Assembly: GCF_024643285.1 (NCBI RefSeq)
Contig: NZ_JAMSLW010000002.1
Span: forward strand, 434,001-498,000
Direction: 5' to 3'
DNA from: Parapedobacter lycopersici
GTDB lineage: Bacteria > Bacteroidota > Bacteroidia > Sphingobacteriales > Sphingobacteriaceae
DNA length: 64,000 bases
Each line of letters opens with the position of its first letter. The first letter of the stretch is position 1. This document shows, one piece after another, positions 1 to 9,372 of this stretch. Under the pieces are notes generated by a model. It worked only from the letters and a program-made list of their open reading frames with translations. It had not been told where the DNA came from and made no database searches. A program made the translations under genes and the position numbers.

Positions 1-168
1 GATTTACTGCGTCTGGCATTGCAGATTGGGGGTGGCGTTGAATGGCAACTGGATCACAACCTGGTGATGATGACCGGGCTGACGTTCAACAACGGATTTA
101 CGCAGGCTATCAGAGCCGGCGAACCACGGAACTCGTATGCCGCATTCAACTTCGCTATTTTTTTCTAA
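1..168 (+). CDS. C-terminal end of an outer-membrane beta-barrel protein (partial)
   Basis: Frame 1 is open from the left edge and stops with TAA at 166-168, giving the last 55 residues of a protein whose start lies outside the window. The tail alternates polar and hydrophobic residues and ends in FAIFF, a C-terminal Phe with aromatic neighbours as expected for the last strand of an outer-membrane beta-barrel. Which porin-like family it belongs to cannot be told from this fragment. It lies 19 bp upstream of nadE on the same strand, but a functional link is not implied. Confidence 0.6.
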   Translation, partial: DLLRLALQIGGGVEWQLDHNLVMMTGLTFNNGFTQAIRAGEPRNSYAAFNFAIFF

Positions 169-187
169 CCAGGCTTAATAAACGTAC

Positions 188-1831
188 ATGATCATCGCGC
201 TGGCACAGCTCAACTACCACATTGGTAATTTTGAGCAAAATACTGCTAAAATAATCCGGGCCATTCATTCAGCCCGGGATCAGGGGGCCGACCTTATTGT
301 GTTTGCCGAACTGGCGATTGGCGGTTACCCGGCAAAGGATTTATTACGGTCCGACGCTTTTCTGGCGGCCTGCCAGCAGTCGCTGCTTCAGATCGCCGAA
401 CAAAGTCTTGGCATTGCCTGCATTATTGGCGTGCCTTTGTCCAACACGACAGGCAGGGGTAAAGCGCTGTTCAACTCGGCAGTCTTTTTAGCTGAAGGCA
501 AAGTACAGCAAATCGTCAACAAAGGATTGTTGCCCGATTATGACATATTTGATGAATACCGTTATTTCCAACCGGCCGATACGTATCAATGCATATCTTA
601 TCAGGGACACCGGATTGCACTGACTATCTGTGAGGACCTCTGGAATGCTGCGGAGCCTAAATTATACGCGGGGAGTCCGATGGACAAGCTACGTGAAGAA
701 CAGCCGGACATTATAATCAACATTGCCGCATCGCCATTTTCATACAGCCACCAGCAAGAGCGCATTGCTGTATTGCAGACAGAAGCGAAACGGTCGAAAC
801 TGCCGCTGCTGTACCTGAACCAGGTGGGGGCACATGCTGATATCATTTTTGATGGCCGGTCCATTATCCTTTCAGACGAAGGTGAGCTGGTGGATACGAT
901 GGCACCTTTCGAAGAGGATATTTGTTATTACCGGCTTGAAAACAACAAGATTGCACCGCTGCAAAAGCACAGCGATCTGCAGCAACCGGATGAAATTGTC
1001 CTGATTTATCAGGCATTGTTACTTGGCATTCGGGATTATTTCAAAAAATCGGGATTTACGCGAGCGGTAGTGGGATTATCAGGAGGAATCGATTCCGCGG
1101 TCGTTGCGGCACTTGCATGTGAGGCGTTGGGACCAGAGAATGTGATGGCCGTCCTTATGCCTTCCGTGTATTCAAGCGATCATTCTGTCAGCGATGCGCT
1201 TGATCTGGTACACTACACCGGATGCCTGCATGAAATCATTCCTATACAACCCATCGCCGAAGCGTTCAACCAACAGTTAACGACTGCTTTTAAAGGGCTA
1301 CCGCCGGATATCACCGAGGAAAATATCCAGGCCCGCGTTCGCGGCACCCTGTTGATGGCGGTGGCAAATAAACACGGTTACATTCTTCTGAACACATCCA
1401 ATAAAAGCGAAGCTGCCGTTGGCTACGGCACCCTGTACGGGGATATGGCAGGCGCATTGGGCGTAATCGGCGACGTGTACAAGACGCAGGTATATCAATT
1501 GGCGCACTACATTAACCGCGACCGGATACTCATACCCCACAACACGTTGATAAAGCCACCTTCCGCGGAATTACGGCCAGACCAGCAGGACAGCGATTCA
1601 CTGCCGGAATACGAGCTGTTGGATGCGGTACTCTTTCAATATATCGAACATGAAAAAAGCGCAGAGCAACTTGTTGGTCTGGGCTTCGACCCCGCATTGG
1701 TAAACCGCATCCTGAAACTGGTCAACCAGGCAGAATTCAAACGTTTCCAAAGTCCGCCTATACTACGAATAAGTAATAAGGCATTTGGTGGCGGACGGGT
1801 GATGCCGCTGGTAGCCAAATACCCCCTTTAA
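188..1831 (+). CDS. nadE: Glutamine-dependent NAD+ synthetase
   Basis: Catalyses the last step of NAD synthesis: nicotinate adenine dinucleotide is amidated with ATP, using ammonia released from glutamine. The 547-residue protein has both expected modules. Residues 1-260 are a nitrilase-fold glutaminase with the Glu41, Lys112, Cys148 triad (Cys in the motif TICEDLW). Residues 270-547 are the ATP-pyrophosphatase synthetase domain with SGGIDS at 298-303. The length is close to the usual two-domain bacterial enzyme and no part is missing. It follows the barrel gene closely, but no promoter was resolved in the 19-bp gap. Confidence 0.95.
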   Translation: MIIALAQLNYHIGNFEQNTAKIIRAIHSARDQGADLIVFAELAIGGYPAKDLLRSDAFLAACQQSLLQIAEQSLGIACIIGVPLSNTTGRGKALFNSAVFLAEGKVQQIVNKGLLPDYDIFDEYRYFQPADTYQCISYQGHRIALTICEDLWNAAEPKLYAGSPMDKLREEQPDIIINIAASPFSYSHQQERIAVLQTEAKRSKLPLLYLNQVGAHADIIFDGRSIILSDEGELVDTMAPFEEDICYYRLENNKIAPLQKHSDLQQPDEIVLIYQALLLGIRDYFKKSGFTRAVVGLSGGIDSAVVAALACEALGPENVMAVLMPSVYSSDHSVSDALDLVHYTGCLHEIIPIQPIAEAFNQQLTTAFKGLPPDITEENIQARVRGTLLMAVANKHGYILLNTSNKSEAAVGYGTLYGDMAGALGVIGDVYKTQVYQLAHYINRDRILIPHNTLIKPPSAELRPDQQDSDSLPEYELLDAVLFQYIEHEKSAEQLVGLGFDPALVNRILKLVNQAEFKRFQSPPILRISNKAFGGGRVMPLVAKYPL

Positions 1832-1931
1832 CCCTTCAGTCCAGCTGATTACTATTAAAATCCGTTAAACCTTTTTCGGGATTAATCGTCTAATGAATGA
1901 CTGATCACCACGTAGGCGATTGTCTATACCG

Positions 1932-1939
1932 AAAGGAGG
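1932..1939 (+). promoter_or_regulatory. Strong Shine-Dalgarno site
   Basis: AAAGGAGG lies 7 nt before the ATG at 1947. Such a full anti-16S match is uncommon in Bacteroidota, where most genes in this window lack one. It supports the chosen start of the DUF4136 lipoprotein. Confidence 0.6.
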
Positions 1940-1946
1940 CTGACAA

Positions 1947-2528
1947 ATGAAAAAGCTGATTATATATATGCTGCCACTGGTCATGGTGGCACTTTCCTGT
2001 TCTTCATACCGGTATCATACGACCAAAATGACCGGAAGAGACTTTTCGCAGTTCCATACCTATGGCTGGTTACCACCGGTAGATTCGCTTTCCAAGTCGT
2101 ATTTTGATAACGATATTGCACAAAACAATATTATGGAAACGGCGAACCGGGAATTGGAGGCCCGTGGACTGACCTATACCAAAGACAACCCCGATCTACT
2201 ATTCCGGTATATTGCCATTGTAAACAATAAAAGCAAGCCGTTATATGCTCCTGCTTATGGTTTTTATCCATGGGGAATGTGGGGGTACAACCCTTGGATG
2301 TGGGGGGGATGGCATATGGGCTGGAATCAACCGGCAGGGAAAACATTGTACCGTGCAGGACACATTATCATTGAAGCCCGGGAACGAAAGACGGACGCCG
2401 TGATCTGGCAGGCAAGGGGTACGGGTGAGGTACGGACCCCCGAAGACGCGATCAATAAGCTGCCCGAAGTAGTTGCCCAGGTGATGGCACAGTACCCTGT
2501 TCCGCCACAGACGGCCAGCGGCCGCTAA
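1947..2528 (+). CDS. DUF4136-type lipoprotein
   Basis: A 193-residue predicted lipoprotein. The N-terminus is a signal peptide with a lipobox ending in Cys18 (VALSC), so the mature protein should be membrane-anchored. The body (roughly 25-185) matches the general pattern of DUF4136 proteins: an early FxxYxW-type segment (FHTYGWLPP), a central variable stretch rich in Trp, Gly and Met (residues 95-130, WGMWGYNPWMWGGW), and a late ARGTGEV segment before a helix. The function of the family is unknown. It is flanked by nadE and bshA, with a strong ribosome-binding site and apparently its own transcript. Confidence 0.75.
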   Translation: MKKLIIYMLPLVMVALSCSSYRYHTTKMTGRDFSQFHTYGWLPPVDSLSKSYFDNDIAQNNIMETANRELEARGLTYTKDNPDLLFRYIAIVNNKSKPLYAPAYGFYPWGMWGYNPWMWGGWHMGWNQPAGKTLYRAGHIIIEARERKTDAVIWQARGTGEVRTPEDAINKLPEVVAQVMAQYPVPPQTASGR

Positions 2529-2693
2529 CCCAGCGACTATGTGTACAACAATAACAAGGCGCTCAATCCCGCAATCTTTTTACGTTCAGATGAGCTAACC
2601 ATCGAGAAAAATACCCGTATTTTGTGATAGGTAAAAGTACAGGCTCCCTATGTGGACGCCTGCGGCAGTTTATATTACAAATAACATATTCAA

Positions 2694-3830
2694 ATGAAAA
2701 TAGGCATTGTATGCTATCCTACCTTCGGCGGAAGTGGTGTAGTAGCAACGGAATTGGGGAAAGCGTTAGCTGCCCATGGGCACCAGATCCATTTCATCAC
2801 GTACAGCCAGCCGGCACGACTTGATTTTTTTTCTGAAAACCTGTTTTATCACGAAGTTACCATTTCCAAATATCCGCTTTTTGATTTCCCCCCTTATGAA
2901 TTAGCGCTTGCCAGTAAATTGGTCGATGTGGTCCGCTTTGAACAACTGGATATCCTACATGTTCATTACGCAATTCCCCACGCCTCTGCCGCTTTTATGG
3001 CCAAACAGATACTGGCAACTTATAACATCAAAATTCCGGTGGTAACTACGCTGCATGGCACAGACATTACGCTGGTTGGCAAAGACGCAAGTTATAGCCC
3101 GGTCGTTACCTTTTCCATTAACCAATCGGACGGGGTTACCGCCGTTTCGCAGAACCTGAAAGCAGAAACATTGAACCACTTTGATATTCATCGTGAAATC
3201 CGCGTCATACCCAATTTCATCGATCTCGCCCGGTTTAGCCTCAAACCGCGGCAGCATTTTAAGCAGGCCATTGCCCCTGGTGATGAACGGATATTGGTGC
3301 ATACGTCTAACTTCAGGAAAGTAAAGCGCACAACCGATGTAATCCGGATATTCAAAAAAGTAAAGGAAAGAATACCGAGTAAACTGCTGATGGTAGGTGA
3401 CGGACCGGAGCGCACGCATGCCGAACAATTGTCACGTGAACTCGGTGTCGCTGATGATGTCCGGTTTCTCGGCAAGCAGGATGCCATTGAAGAAATCCTG
3501 TCTGTATCTGATCTATTCCTGATTCCATCGGGTTCGGAAAGTTTTGGGCTTGCGGCATTGGAGGCTATGGCCTGTAAAGTACCCATTATTTCATCCAATA
3601 CCGGTGGACTACCGGAGCTAAATCACAATGGGGTTACCGGTTACCTCAGCGAGATAGGTGATGTCGATGATATGGCGGCCAATGCCATTCATATCCTGGA
3701 GGATAATGACCGGCTTGAGCAGTTTAAGGAAGCTGCCCTGAACCGGGCAAAAGATTTTCAGCTGGCCAATATTATGCCGCTTTATGAGCAGTATTATCAG
3801 GAAGTCATTGCAGAAGTTGCTTCAGCGTAG
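2694..3830 (+). CDS. bshA: N-acetyl-alpha-D-glucosaminyl L-malate synthase (bacillithiol synthesis)
   Basis: A 378-residue GT4 glycosyltransferase of the BshA family, which joins UDP-GlcNAc and L-malate in the first step of bacillithiol synthesis. The N-terminal segment with FGGSGVVATELG is the typical BshA acceptor-side signature, and the C-terminal Rossmann domain carries the GT4 motif SESFGLAALEAMACK near residues 280-300 with the nucleotide-sugar-binding glutamates. The start gives a family-typical beginning directly at the first beta-strand. The gene stands alone, but ytxJ, a partner in bacillithiol redox chemistry, lies about 7 kb downstream; bshB and bshC are not in the window. Confidence 0.92.
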   Translation: MKIGIVCYPTFGGSGVVATELGKALAAHGHQIHFITYSQPARLDFFSENLFYHEVTISKYPLFDFPPYELALASKLVDVVRFEQLDILHVHYAIPHASAAFMAKQILATYNIKIPVVTTLHGTDITLVGKDASYSPVVTFSINQSDGVTAVSQNLKAETLNHFDIHREIRVIPNFIDLARFSLKPRQHFKQAIAPGDERILVHTSNFRKVKRTTDVIRIFKKVKERIPSKLLMVGDGPERTHAEQLSRELGVADDVRFLGKQDAIEEILSVSDLFLIPSGSESFGLAALEAMACKVPIISSNTGGLPELNHNGVTGYLSEIGDVDDMAANAIHILEDNDRLEQFKEAALNRAKDFQLANIMPLYEQYYQEVIAEVASA

Positions 3831-3884
3831 CCCAGGTATAACCGATTTCTTGCGATTGACGGGCCGACGGTACAAAAAAACTTT

Positions 3885-3892
3885 TATCTTTG
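3885..3892 (+). promoter_or_regulatory. -7 box of the pyrH-frr promoter
   Basis: TATCTTTG matches the Bacteroidota -7 consensus TAnnTTTG, 33 bp before the pyrH start. The nearest TTG upstream (3856-3858) is 26 bp away, longer than the usual 19-21, so the -33 element is not clear. Confidence 0.6.
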
Positions 3893-3925
3893 GCGGTTGA
3901 AAAGTCTTTCCCAAGGCAATAATAT

Positions 3926-4633
3926 ATGAAATATAAACGCATCCTTCTGAAACTCAGCGGTGAAGCGCTGATGGGTGATCAGAGCTACGGCATCGACATT
4001 AACCGGGTCCTTCAATACGCCAAAGATATCAAAGAAATCCACGGTAAGGGAATGGAAATAGCCATCGTAATCGGTGGCGGTAACATCTACCGTGGGCTTA
4101 GTGCCGAACAGGCCGGAATGGATCGTGTGCAGGCAGATTACATGGGCATGCTGGCTACCGTTATCAACAGCATGGCACTGCAGGATGCTTTGGAAAAGCT
4201 ACAGATCAAAACCCGGCTGCTCACTGCAATTAAAATGGAGCAGATCTGTGAGCCGTTCATCAGACGGCGTGCCGTCCGGCACCTTGAAAAGGGAAGGGTT
4301 GTTATTTTTGGTGCAGGTACCGGAAACCCTTATTTTACTACCGACACAGCCGCTTCGTTACGTGCTATCGAAATCAATGCAGATGTCGTACTCAAAGGAA
4401 CCCGCGTAGATGGCATTTATACAGCAGATCCGCTGAAAGATCCGAAAGCCACACGGTTTGACGAGATCACTTTTCAAGACGTTTACAACCGCGGACTGAA
4501 TGTGATGGACATGACCGCTTTCACATTATGCCAGGAGAACAAATTACCCATTATTGTCTTCGACATGAACAAACCAGGGAATCTGGCACGGCTTGCCAAT
4601 GGCGAATCCATTGGGACGTTAGTGAAAGAATAG
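3926..4633 (+). CDS. pyrH: UMP kinase
   Basis: Phosphorylates UMP to UDP in pyrimidine nucleotide synthesis. The 235-residue protein is full length for the bacterial hexameric amino-acid-kinase-fold enzyme. It begins with the phosphate-binding KLSGEALMG segment, has the GGGNIYRG loop near residue 50 and [12 protein letters not shown] near residue 132, the latter contributing to nucleotide binding. It is followed after 26 bp by frr, a conserved pyrH-frr pair, and is read from a TAnnTTTG promoter 33 bp upstream. Confidence 0.96.
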   Translation: MKYKRILLKLSGEALMGDQSYGIDINRVLQYAKDIKEIHGKGMEIAIVIGGGNIYRGLSAEQAGMDRVQADYMGMLATVINSMALQDALEKLQIKTRLLTAIKMEQICEPFIRRRAVRHLEKGRVVIFGAGTGNPYFTTDTAASLRAIEINADVVLKGTRVDGIYTADPLKDPKATRFDEITFQDVYNRGLNVMDMTAFTLCQENKLPIIVFDMNKPGNLARLANGESIGTLVKE

Positions 4634-4659
4634 TTGTTTTTATCAAATAAATAAATGAC

Positions 4660-5223
4660 ATGGACGAACTTATAGCGCTACAATTAGAAGACAGTGCCGC
4701 CGAAATGGGTAAGGCAGTGGCTCATACCGAATCTGAACTGACCAAAATCCGCGCCGGAAAGGCCATGCCTTCCATGCTTGACGGCATATATGTGGATTAT
4801 TACGGCACTGCCACACCCTTAGCGCAGATCAGCAATATCAATACCCCCGATGCTCGTACACTGATGATACAGCCTTGGGAAAAAAACATGCTATCGGCCA
4901 TTGAAAAAGCTATTCTGGATGCAAATATTGGTTTAACACCCCAAAATGACGGTAATGTCATCCGGCTGATTATCCCTCCCCTTACCGAAGAACGCAGACG
5001 GGATCTTGTAAAAAAGGTAAAAGAAGAAGCCGAAAAAGGCCGCGTAACCGTAAGGAACTTACGCAAAGATGCCAATGACGGGATCAAAAAGCTTAAAAAC
5101 GACGGTGTTTCCGAAGACGAGATCAAAGCTGGGGAAGCTGAAGTACAGAAGCTGACAGACAAGTATATTGTCGCAGTGGACCGGCTTGCCGAAGCCAAGG
5201 AAAAAGATATTATGACGGTATAA
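4660..5223 (+). CDS. frr: Ribosome recycling factor
   Basis: Splits post-termination ribosomes together with EF-G. The 187-residue length is normal for RRF, and the sequence has its signatures: the KIRAGKAMPSML helix near residue 30, IPPLTEERRRDLVKK near 107-121 and the long C-terminal helical arm. It lies 26 bp after pyrH in the same operon. It converges on the ald gene, with only 7 bp between the stop codons and no obvious terminator. Confidence 0.96.
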   Translation: MDELIALQLEDSAAEMGKAVAHTESELTKIRAGKAMPSMLDGIYVDYYGTATPLAQISNINTPDARTLMIQPWEKNMLSAIEKAILDANIGLTPQNDGNVIRLIIPPLTEERRRDLVKKVKEEAEKGRVTVRNLRKDANDGIKKLKNDGVSEDEIKAGEAEVQKLTDKYIVAVDRLAEAKEKDIMTV

Positions 5224-5230
5224 TACCGGT

Positions 5231-6451
5231 TTAATGGTTAGAGATAACCAGTAAATCCAGGTCTTTTGGTGTCATCCCAAACTTATTGGCCATATCTTTA
5301 TTTGTAAGGTGTCCCTGAAAAAGGTATATCGCATTGCGGATACCGGGCCTTGACCAAATCAGATTCATTACACTCCCCATTTCTCCGACATCCAGCAGGA
5401 TTGGCGTAAGGATATTGGTTAGTGCGTAGGTTGCAGTACGGGCGACCCGCGATGCGATATTGGGAACACAGTAATGGATAACGTCATATTTCCGGAACAC
5501 GGGCTCCGCATGATTCGTTATCTGAGAAGTTTCAAAACATCCACCCTGATCGATACTTACATCGATCAGTACCGAATTCGGCTTCATTTTAGCGACAGTT
5601 TCTTCGCTGATGACACAGGGGCTCCGGCCATTGGTCGCACGGATGGCGCCGATCACCACATCACAGGAAATCACCGCCTTGCGCAAAACGATTGGCTGAA
5701 TAACCGAAGTAAACACCCGGCTTCCCACATTATTCTGCAACCGCCTGAGTCGGTAAACAGAGGAATCAAATACCTTAACCTGTGCACCCAGTGAAATGGC
5801 TGTCCGTGCAGCAAACTCCCCTACCGTGCCCGCTCCAATGATAACCATTTCCGTCGGGGGAACACCGGTAATTCCACCAAGCATCAATCCTTTTCCATCA
5901 AAAACATTGCTGAGATATTCTGCCGCTATTAGCACTGAAGTAGCGCCGACAATTTCACTCATCGCCCGCACGACAGTAAGCGTGCCCCCCTCGTCGCGCA
6001 GGTATTCATACGATAAAGCCGTTATCTTCTTTTTCATCAACGCCTGCAGCAGCTCCAGACTCATCAGCGACGGCTGTTGAGAGGAAAGCAACATCTGTCC
6101 GCTCCGCATCAGCTCTACTTCTTCTAGTGTGGGCGGGGCAATCTTGATGACTATATTAGCTTTATAAACTTCTTCTTTGTTGTGTACAATACGTGCTCCC
6201 TGTTCGCTGTAATGATGGTCTAAAAAATTGGCGGCGTTTCCGGCACCACTTTCCAACACTACTTCATGGCCGTTTTCAATGAGCAGCGCCACGGAAAGAG
6301 GTGTTAAGGGAACACGGTTCTCCTGAAAGCTGATTTCTTTAGGTATTCCAATGAAGAGGCTGTCTTTCTTTTTCCGGTTTTCCAATACAGCTTCTTGGGG
6401 CTGTAGTAACGCCTGACGCGCCAATTTAGATAGCTCACTCATAGGGTTCAC
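5231..6451 (-). CDS. ald: Alanine dehydrogenase
   Basis: NAD-dependent reversible deamination of L-alanine to pyruvate and ammonia. The 406-residue protein starts with a helical extension of about 30 residues before the conserved GIPKEISFQENRVPLTP segment of the AlaDH/PNT family. The Rossmann NAD site is VIIGAGTVGEFAART near residue 205-220. Typical AlaDH is about 370 residues, so the extension accounts for the extra length. Start alternatives a few residues downstream (second Met at position 4) cannot be excluded. It is monocistronic and convergent with frr. Confidence 0.85.
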   Translation of the reverse strand: MNPMSELSKLARQALLQPQEAVLENRKKKDSLFIGIPKEISFQENRVPLTPLSVALLIENGHEVVLESGAGNAANFLDHHYSEQGARIVHNKEEVYKANIVIKIAPPTLEEVELMRSGQMLLSSQQPSLMSLELLQALMKKKITALSYEYLRDEGGTLTVVRAMSEIVGATSVLIAAEYLSNVFDGKGLMLGGITGVPPTEMVIIGAGTVGEFAARTAISLGAQVKVFDSSVYRLRRLQNNVGSRVFTSVIQPIVLRKAVISCDVVIGAIRATNGRSPCVISEETVAKMKPNSVLIDVSIDQGGCFETSQITNHAEPVFRKYDVIHYCVPNIASRVARTATYALTNILTPILLDVGEMGSVMNLIWSRPGIRNAIYLFQGHLTNKDMANKFGMTPKDLDLLVISNH

Positions 6452-6593
6452 ATTCGCAAAATTGTTAATACGCGAAAATAATCAAAGTTATTAACAATAA
6501 CGATAGACAACGGGCTTTGCCTGCATTAAAATTTCCGGTAAATGGCTAAAAAAGCAAATGAGCCGCTGAATCTTTTTTTCTATCGGAAAATAG

Positions 6594-6601
6594 TATATTT
6601 G
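6594..6601 (+). promoter_or_regulatory. -7 box of the CapD-like gene
   Basis: TATATTTG, a full TAnnTTTG match, lies 35 bp before the start at 6637. No TTG is seen at the usual distance upstream, so the -33 element is weak or absent. Confidence 0.5.
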
Positions 6602-6636
6602 AAAACTATCAATTGTCACCCTATACAATAAACTAA

Positions 6637-8562
6637 ATGTTTGATCGGTTTAGCATCGTACCCCGCTGGGTGATTTTTATGCTGGATTTGTGCTGCAGCG
6701 CTGTAGCATTGTTCTTTGCGTCATTATTATTAAATGGTTTCAATTATCAGGCAATCCATTCGACGACATTCAGCCGGAACCTGCTGATTCTCTTAGGTGT
6801 TAATATGATGGTATTTTACCGGCTGCAAATGTATGCCGGTATCGTGCGGTATACAAGTGCATTGGATTCCGTACGTATCCTATCATCCATATCACTAACG
6901 GTTGTCATCCTCTTTCTCTTGAACAATATACTGATCGCATTCAACCGTGCGCCGATATTAACCAACAGCCTGTTAATTGCTTATGGATTAATGAGCTTTC
7001 TGTTTCTCATTACCTATCGGTCTGCGGTTAAGCTTTTCTTTTTATACATTAAAAACATGAAGGTCAACCGGCGGCAGACAATTATATATGGTGCCGGCGA
7101 TGTAGGTATTGCCACTAAACGGACCCTGGATCACGATCATAACACCAACAACGTCGTTGTTGGTTTCATTGACGACAACGCACAGAAAATCGGTAAGGTC
7201 ATTGATGGTGTACGGATTTATGATACGGAATATTTCGAGCAGCTCATCCTATTGGGAAAAGTAGACGAGTTGATCATTTCCACGCATAATATCCCGGTTG
7301 AGAAGAAGACCAGAATCGTCGATTTGTGCCTGGAAAAAAACGTAAAGGTGCTTACCATGCCACCGGTTCACCGCCTCATCAACGGCGAAGTTAATGCAAG
7401 CCATATCCAGAAGATGCGGATTGAGGACCTGCTCGAACGCGAGGCCATTAAAATCAACAATCAATCCATCAGTCGGCAGCTGAAAGGCAAACGGATTTTA
7501 GTAACCGGTGCTGCCGGATCCATCGGCAGTGAAATTGCACGGCAGTTGGGACATTATGCACCCCAGATGGTCATCCTGAATGACCAAGCTGAAACACCCT
7601 TGCACGAATTGCACCTGGAATTGCTGGAAAGCCAAAAAGGTCAGGTATACCACGCTTATATTGGTGATATCCGTGATGAAGAGCGTATGGAGTCGTTGTT
7701 CCGCACATTCAAGCCACATTACGTATATCATGCCGCGGCATATAAACATGTGCCGATGATGGAAAACCATCCCGTGGAAGCCGTCCGGACGAATATCATG
7801 GGTACCCGTCTGCTTGCCCGTTTGGCCGTACAGTATGGTGTCGAAAAATTTGTTATGATCTCTACAGATAAAGCGGTAAATCCCACGAACGTAATGGGTG
7901 CATCCAAACGCATTGCGGAGATCTACGTACAAACTTATTTCAACCACCTATTGCAAAAAAACACATTGCTGGAGGGCAATAATGGCCAAGCGCACACACT
8001 TTTTATTACCACCCGATTCGGGAATGTACTAGGATCCAACGGCTCTGTAATACCTAGATTTCAGGCACAGATAGAAAAAGGCGGTCCACTAACGGTAACC
8101 CATCCTGAAATCACCCGTTTTTTCATGACCATTCCCGAAGCCTGCCAACTGGTACTGGAGGCAGGCTCCATGGGAAAAGGCGGAGAGATTTATGTATTTG
8201 ACATGGGTGAATCGGTAAAAATTGTGGAACTGGCAAACAAAATGATCAAATTATCCGGCCTTGTACCCAACAAAGATATTACGATTGAATATTCAGGGCT
8301 TCGCCCCGGCGAAAAATTATACGAAGAGTTGTTGAACGATTTAGAAAACACCTTACCTACACACCATCACAAGATCATGATCGCCAAAGTAAGAGATTAT
8401 GATTTTGAAGCCGTCAATAAACAAATTGACAACCTAGTTGCAAGCGCCAGACATCAAAATGAACGGGAGATCGTATTCAAAATGAAGGAAATGGTTCCCG
8501 AGTTCAAGAGTAATAATTCCATCTACGAAGAATTGGATAGACGGAAAAATATGGATGCATAG
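6637..8562 (+). CDS. CapD/WbpM-like membrane nucleotide-sugar 4,6-dehydratase
   Basis: A 641-residue inner-membrane enzyme of the polysaccharide biosynthesis CapD family, whose members make UDP-4-keto-6-deoxy sugars from UDP-GlcNAc for surface glycans. Four hydrophobic helices occupy residues about 10-135. A first Rossmann domain starts at GAGDVG (152-157), and the catalytic SDR domain starts at GAAGSIGSE (291-299) with the family motif TDKAVNPTNVMGASKR. The length matches two-domain WbpM/PglF proteins. It sits alone between ald and a TPR gene; other glycan genes (rfbB, galE, uxs) are about 40 kb away. The exact sugar product is not shown by the sequence. Confidence 0.88.
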   Translation: MFDRFSIVPRWVIFMLDLCCSAVALFFASLLLNGFNYQAIHSTTFSRNLLILLGVNMMVFYRLQMYAGIVRYTSALDSVRILSSISLTVVILFLLNNILIAFNRAPILTNSLLIAYGLMSFLFLITYRSAVKLFFLYIKNMKVNRRQTIIYGAGDVGIATKRTLDHDHNTNNVVVGFIDDNAQKIGKVIDGVRIYDTEYFEQLILLGKVDELIISTHNIPVEKKTRIVDLCLEKNVKVLTMPPVHRLINGEVNASHIQKMRIEDLLEREAIKINNQSISRQLKGKRILVTGAAGSIGSEIARQLGHYAPQMVILNDQAETPLHELHLELLESQKGQVYHAYIGDIRDEERMESLFRTFKPHYVYHAAAYKHVPMMENHPVEAVRTNIMGTRLLARLAVQYGVEKFVMISTDKAVNPTNVMGASKRIAEIYVQTYFNHLLQKNTLLEGNNGQAHTLFITTRFGNVLGSNGSVIPRFQAQIEKGGPLTVTHPEITRFFMTIPEACQLVLEAGSMGKGGEIYVFDMGESVKIVELANKMIKLSGLVPNKDITIEYSGLRPGEKLYEELLNDLENTLPTHHHKIMIAKVRDYDFEAVNKQIDNLVASARHQNEREIVFKMKEMVPEFKSNNSIYEELDRRKNMDA

Positions 8563-8579
8563 TATTTCGGAGACAAAAC

Positions 8580-8609
8580 TTGCATATCATTTGTAAAAGT
8601 GTATTTTTG
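8580..8609 (+). promoter_or_regulatory. Promoter of the TPR gene
   Basis: TTG at 8580-8582 and TATTTTTG at 8602-8609 are separated by 19 bp, a complete Bacteroidota -33/-7 promoter. The start codon at 8633 is 23 bp downstream. Confidence 0.65.
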
Positions 8610-8632
8610 CAGTCCGAATTTTAAACACAGAA

Positions 8633-9313
8633 ATGTCAAGTAATCAAAAACATAAAGCTACGGTGACTGCTCCGGTTAAAAAGGGAAGCGGTAGCTTCAT
8701 CCTTGAAAATCAAAAAAGTCTGGTCTTCATCCTTGGTGCAATCGTCGTATTGATTCTGTTATACATCGGTTATCAGCGGTTTTATTTGGCGCCACGGGCG
8801 GAGACAGCTGCGAACCAACTCTACAAAGCAGAGACATACGCGACTATCGACTCATTGCAGCAAAGAGCAATTGAGGGAGATGGATCCTATCCCGGATTTA
8901 AAGAAATTGCGGATGAATACGAAAATACAAAGTCTGCTAATATTGCGAACGCCTATTTGGGCGGTTTGTATTTACGCCAAGGCAAATACCAAGAGGCCAT
9001 AAATGCATTGGAAAAATATAGCAATACGGGTAGTACCATTCTTGATCCGCTGGTTATCGGGTTGCTTGGCGATGCACACAGTGAACTTAAAGACTATAAA
9101 AAAGCGGCTTCCTATTATAAAAAGGCTGCCGAAAAAAACCAGAATATGTTTACGTCTCCTCTTTTGCTGAAGAAATTAGGACTTGTGTATGAAGCACAGA
9201 ATGATTTTAAACAGGCAATAGCGGTTTACAAACAGATCCAGGCAGATTATCCGGAGAGCCATGAGGCCTCCACAGTAGAAAGCTACATAGCCCGTGCGGA
9301 AGCACAGTTGTAG
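8633..9313 (+). CDS. Membrane-anchored tetratricopeptide-repeat protein
   Basis: A 226-residue protein with one transmembrane helix (about residues 29-48, FILGAIVVLILLYIGYQRF) after a basic cytoplasmic tail. Three to four TPR-like helical pairs fill residues 100-220 (AYLGGLYLRQGKYQEAINAL, DAHSELKDYKKAASYYKKA, GLVYEAQNDFKQAIAVYKQI). The layout resembles YfgM-type proteins that sit near the Sec translocon, but the resemblance is architectural only. It lies 59 bp before ribH on the same strand and has its own promoter. Confidence 0.8.
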   Translation: MSSNQKHKATVTAPVKKGSGSFILENQKSLVFILGAIVVLILLYIGYQRFYLAPRAETAANQLYKAETYATIDSLQQRAIEGDGSYPGFKEIADEYENTKSANIANAYLGGLYLRQGKYQEAINALEKYSNTGSTILDPLVIGLLGDAHSELKDYKKAASYYKKAAEKNQNMFTSPLLLKKLGLVYEAQNDFKQAIAVYKQIQADYPESHEASTVESYIARAEAQL

Positions 9314-9372
9314 CCTACCTAATATATTAGCAACGGCGGCACTCACCTGCCCCACACATTTCTGTATTTGCT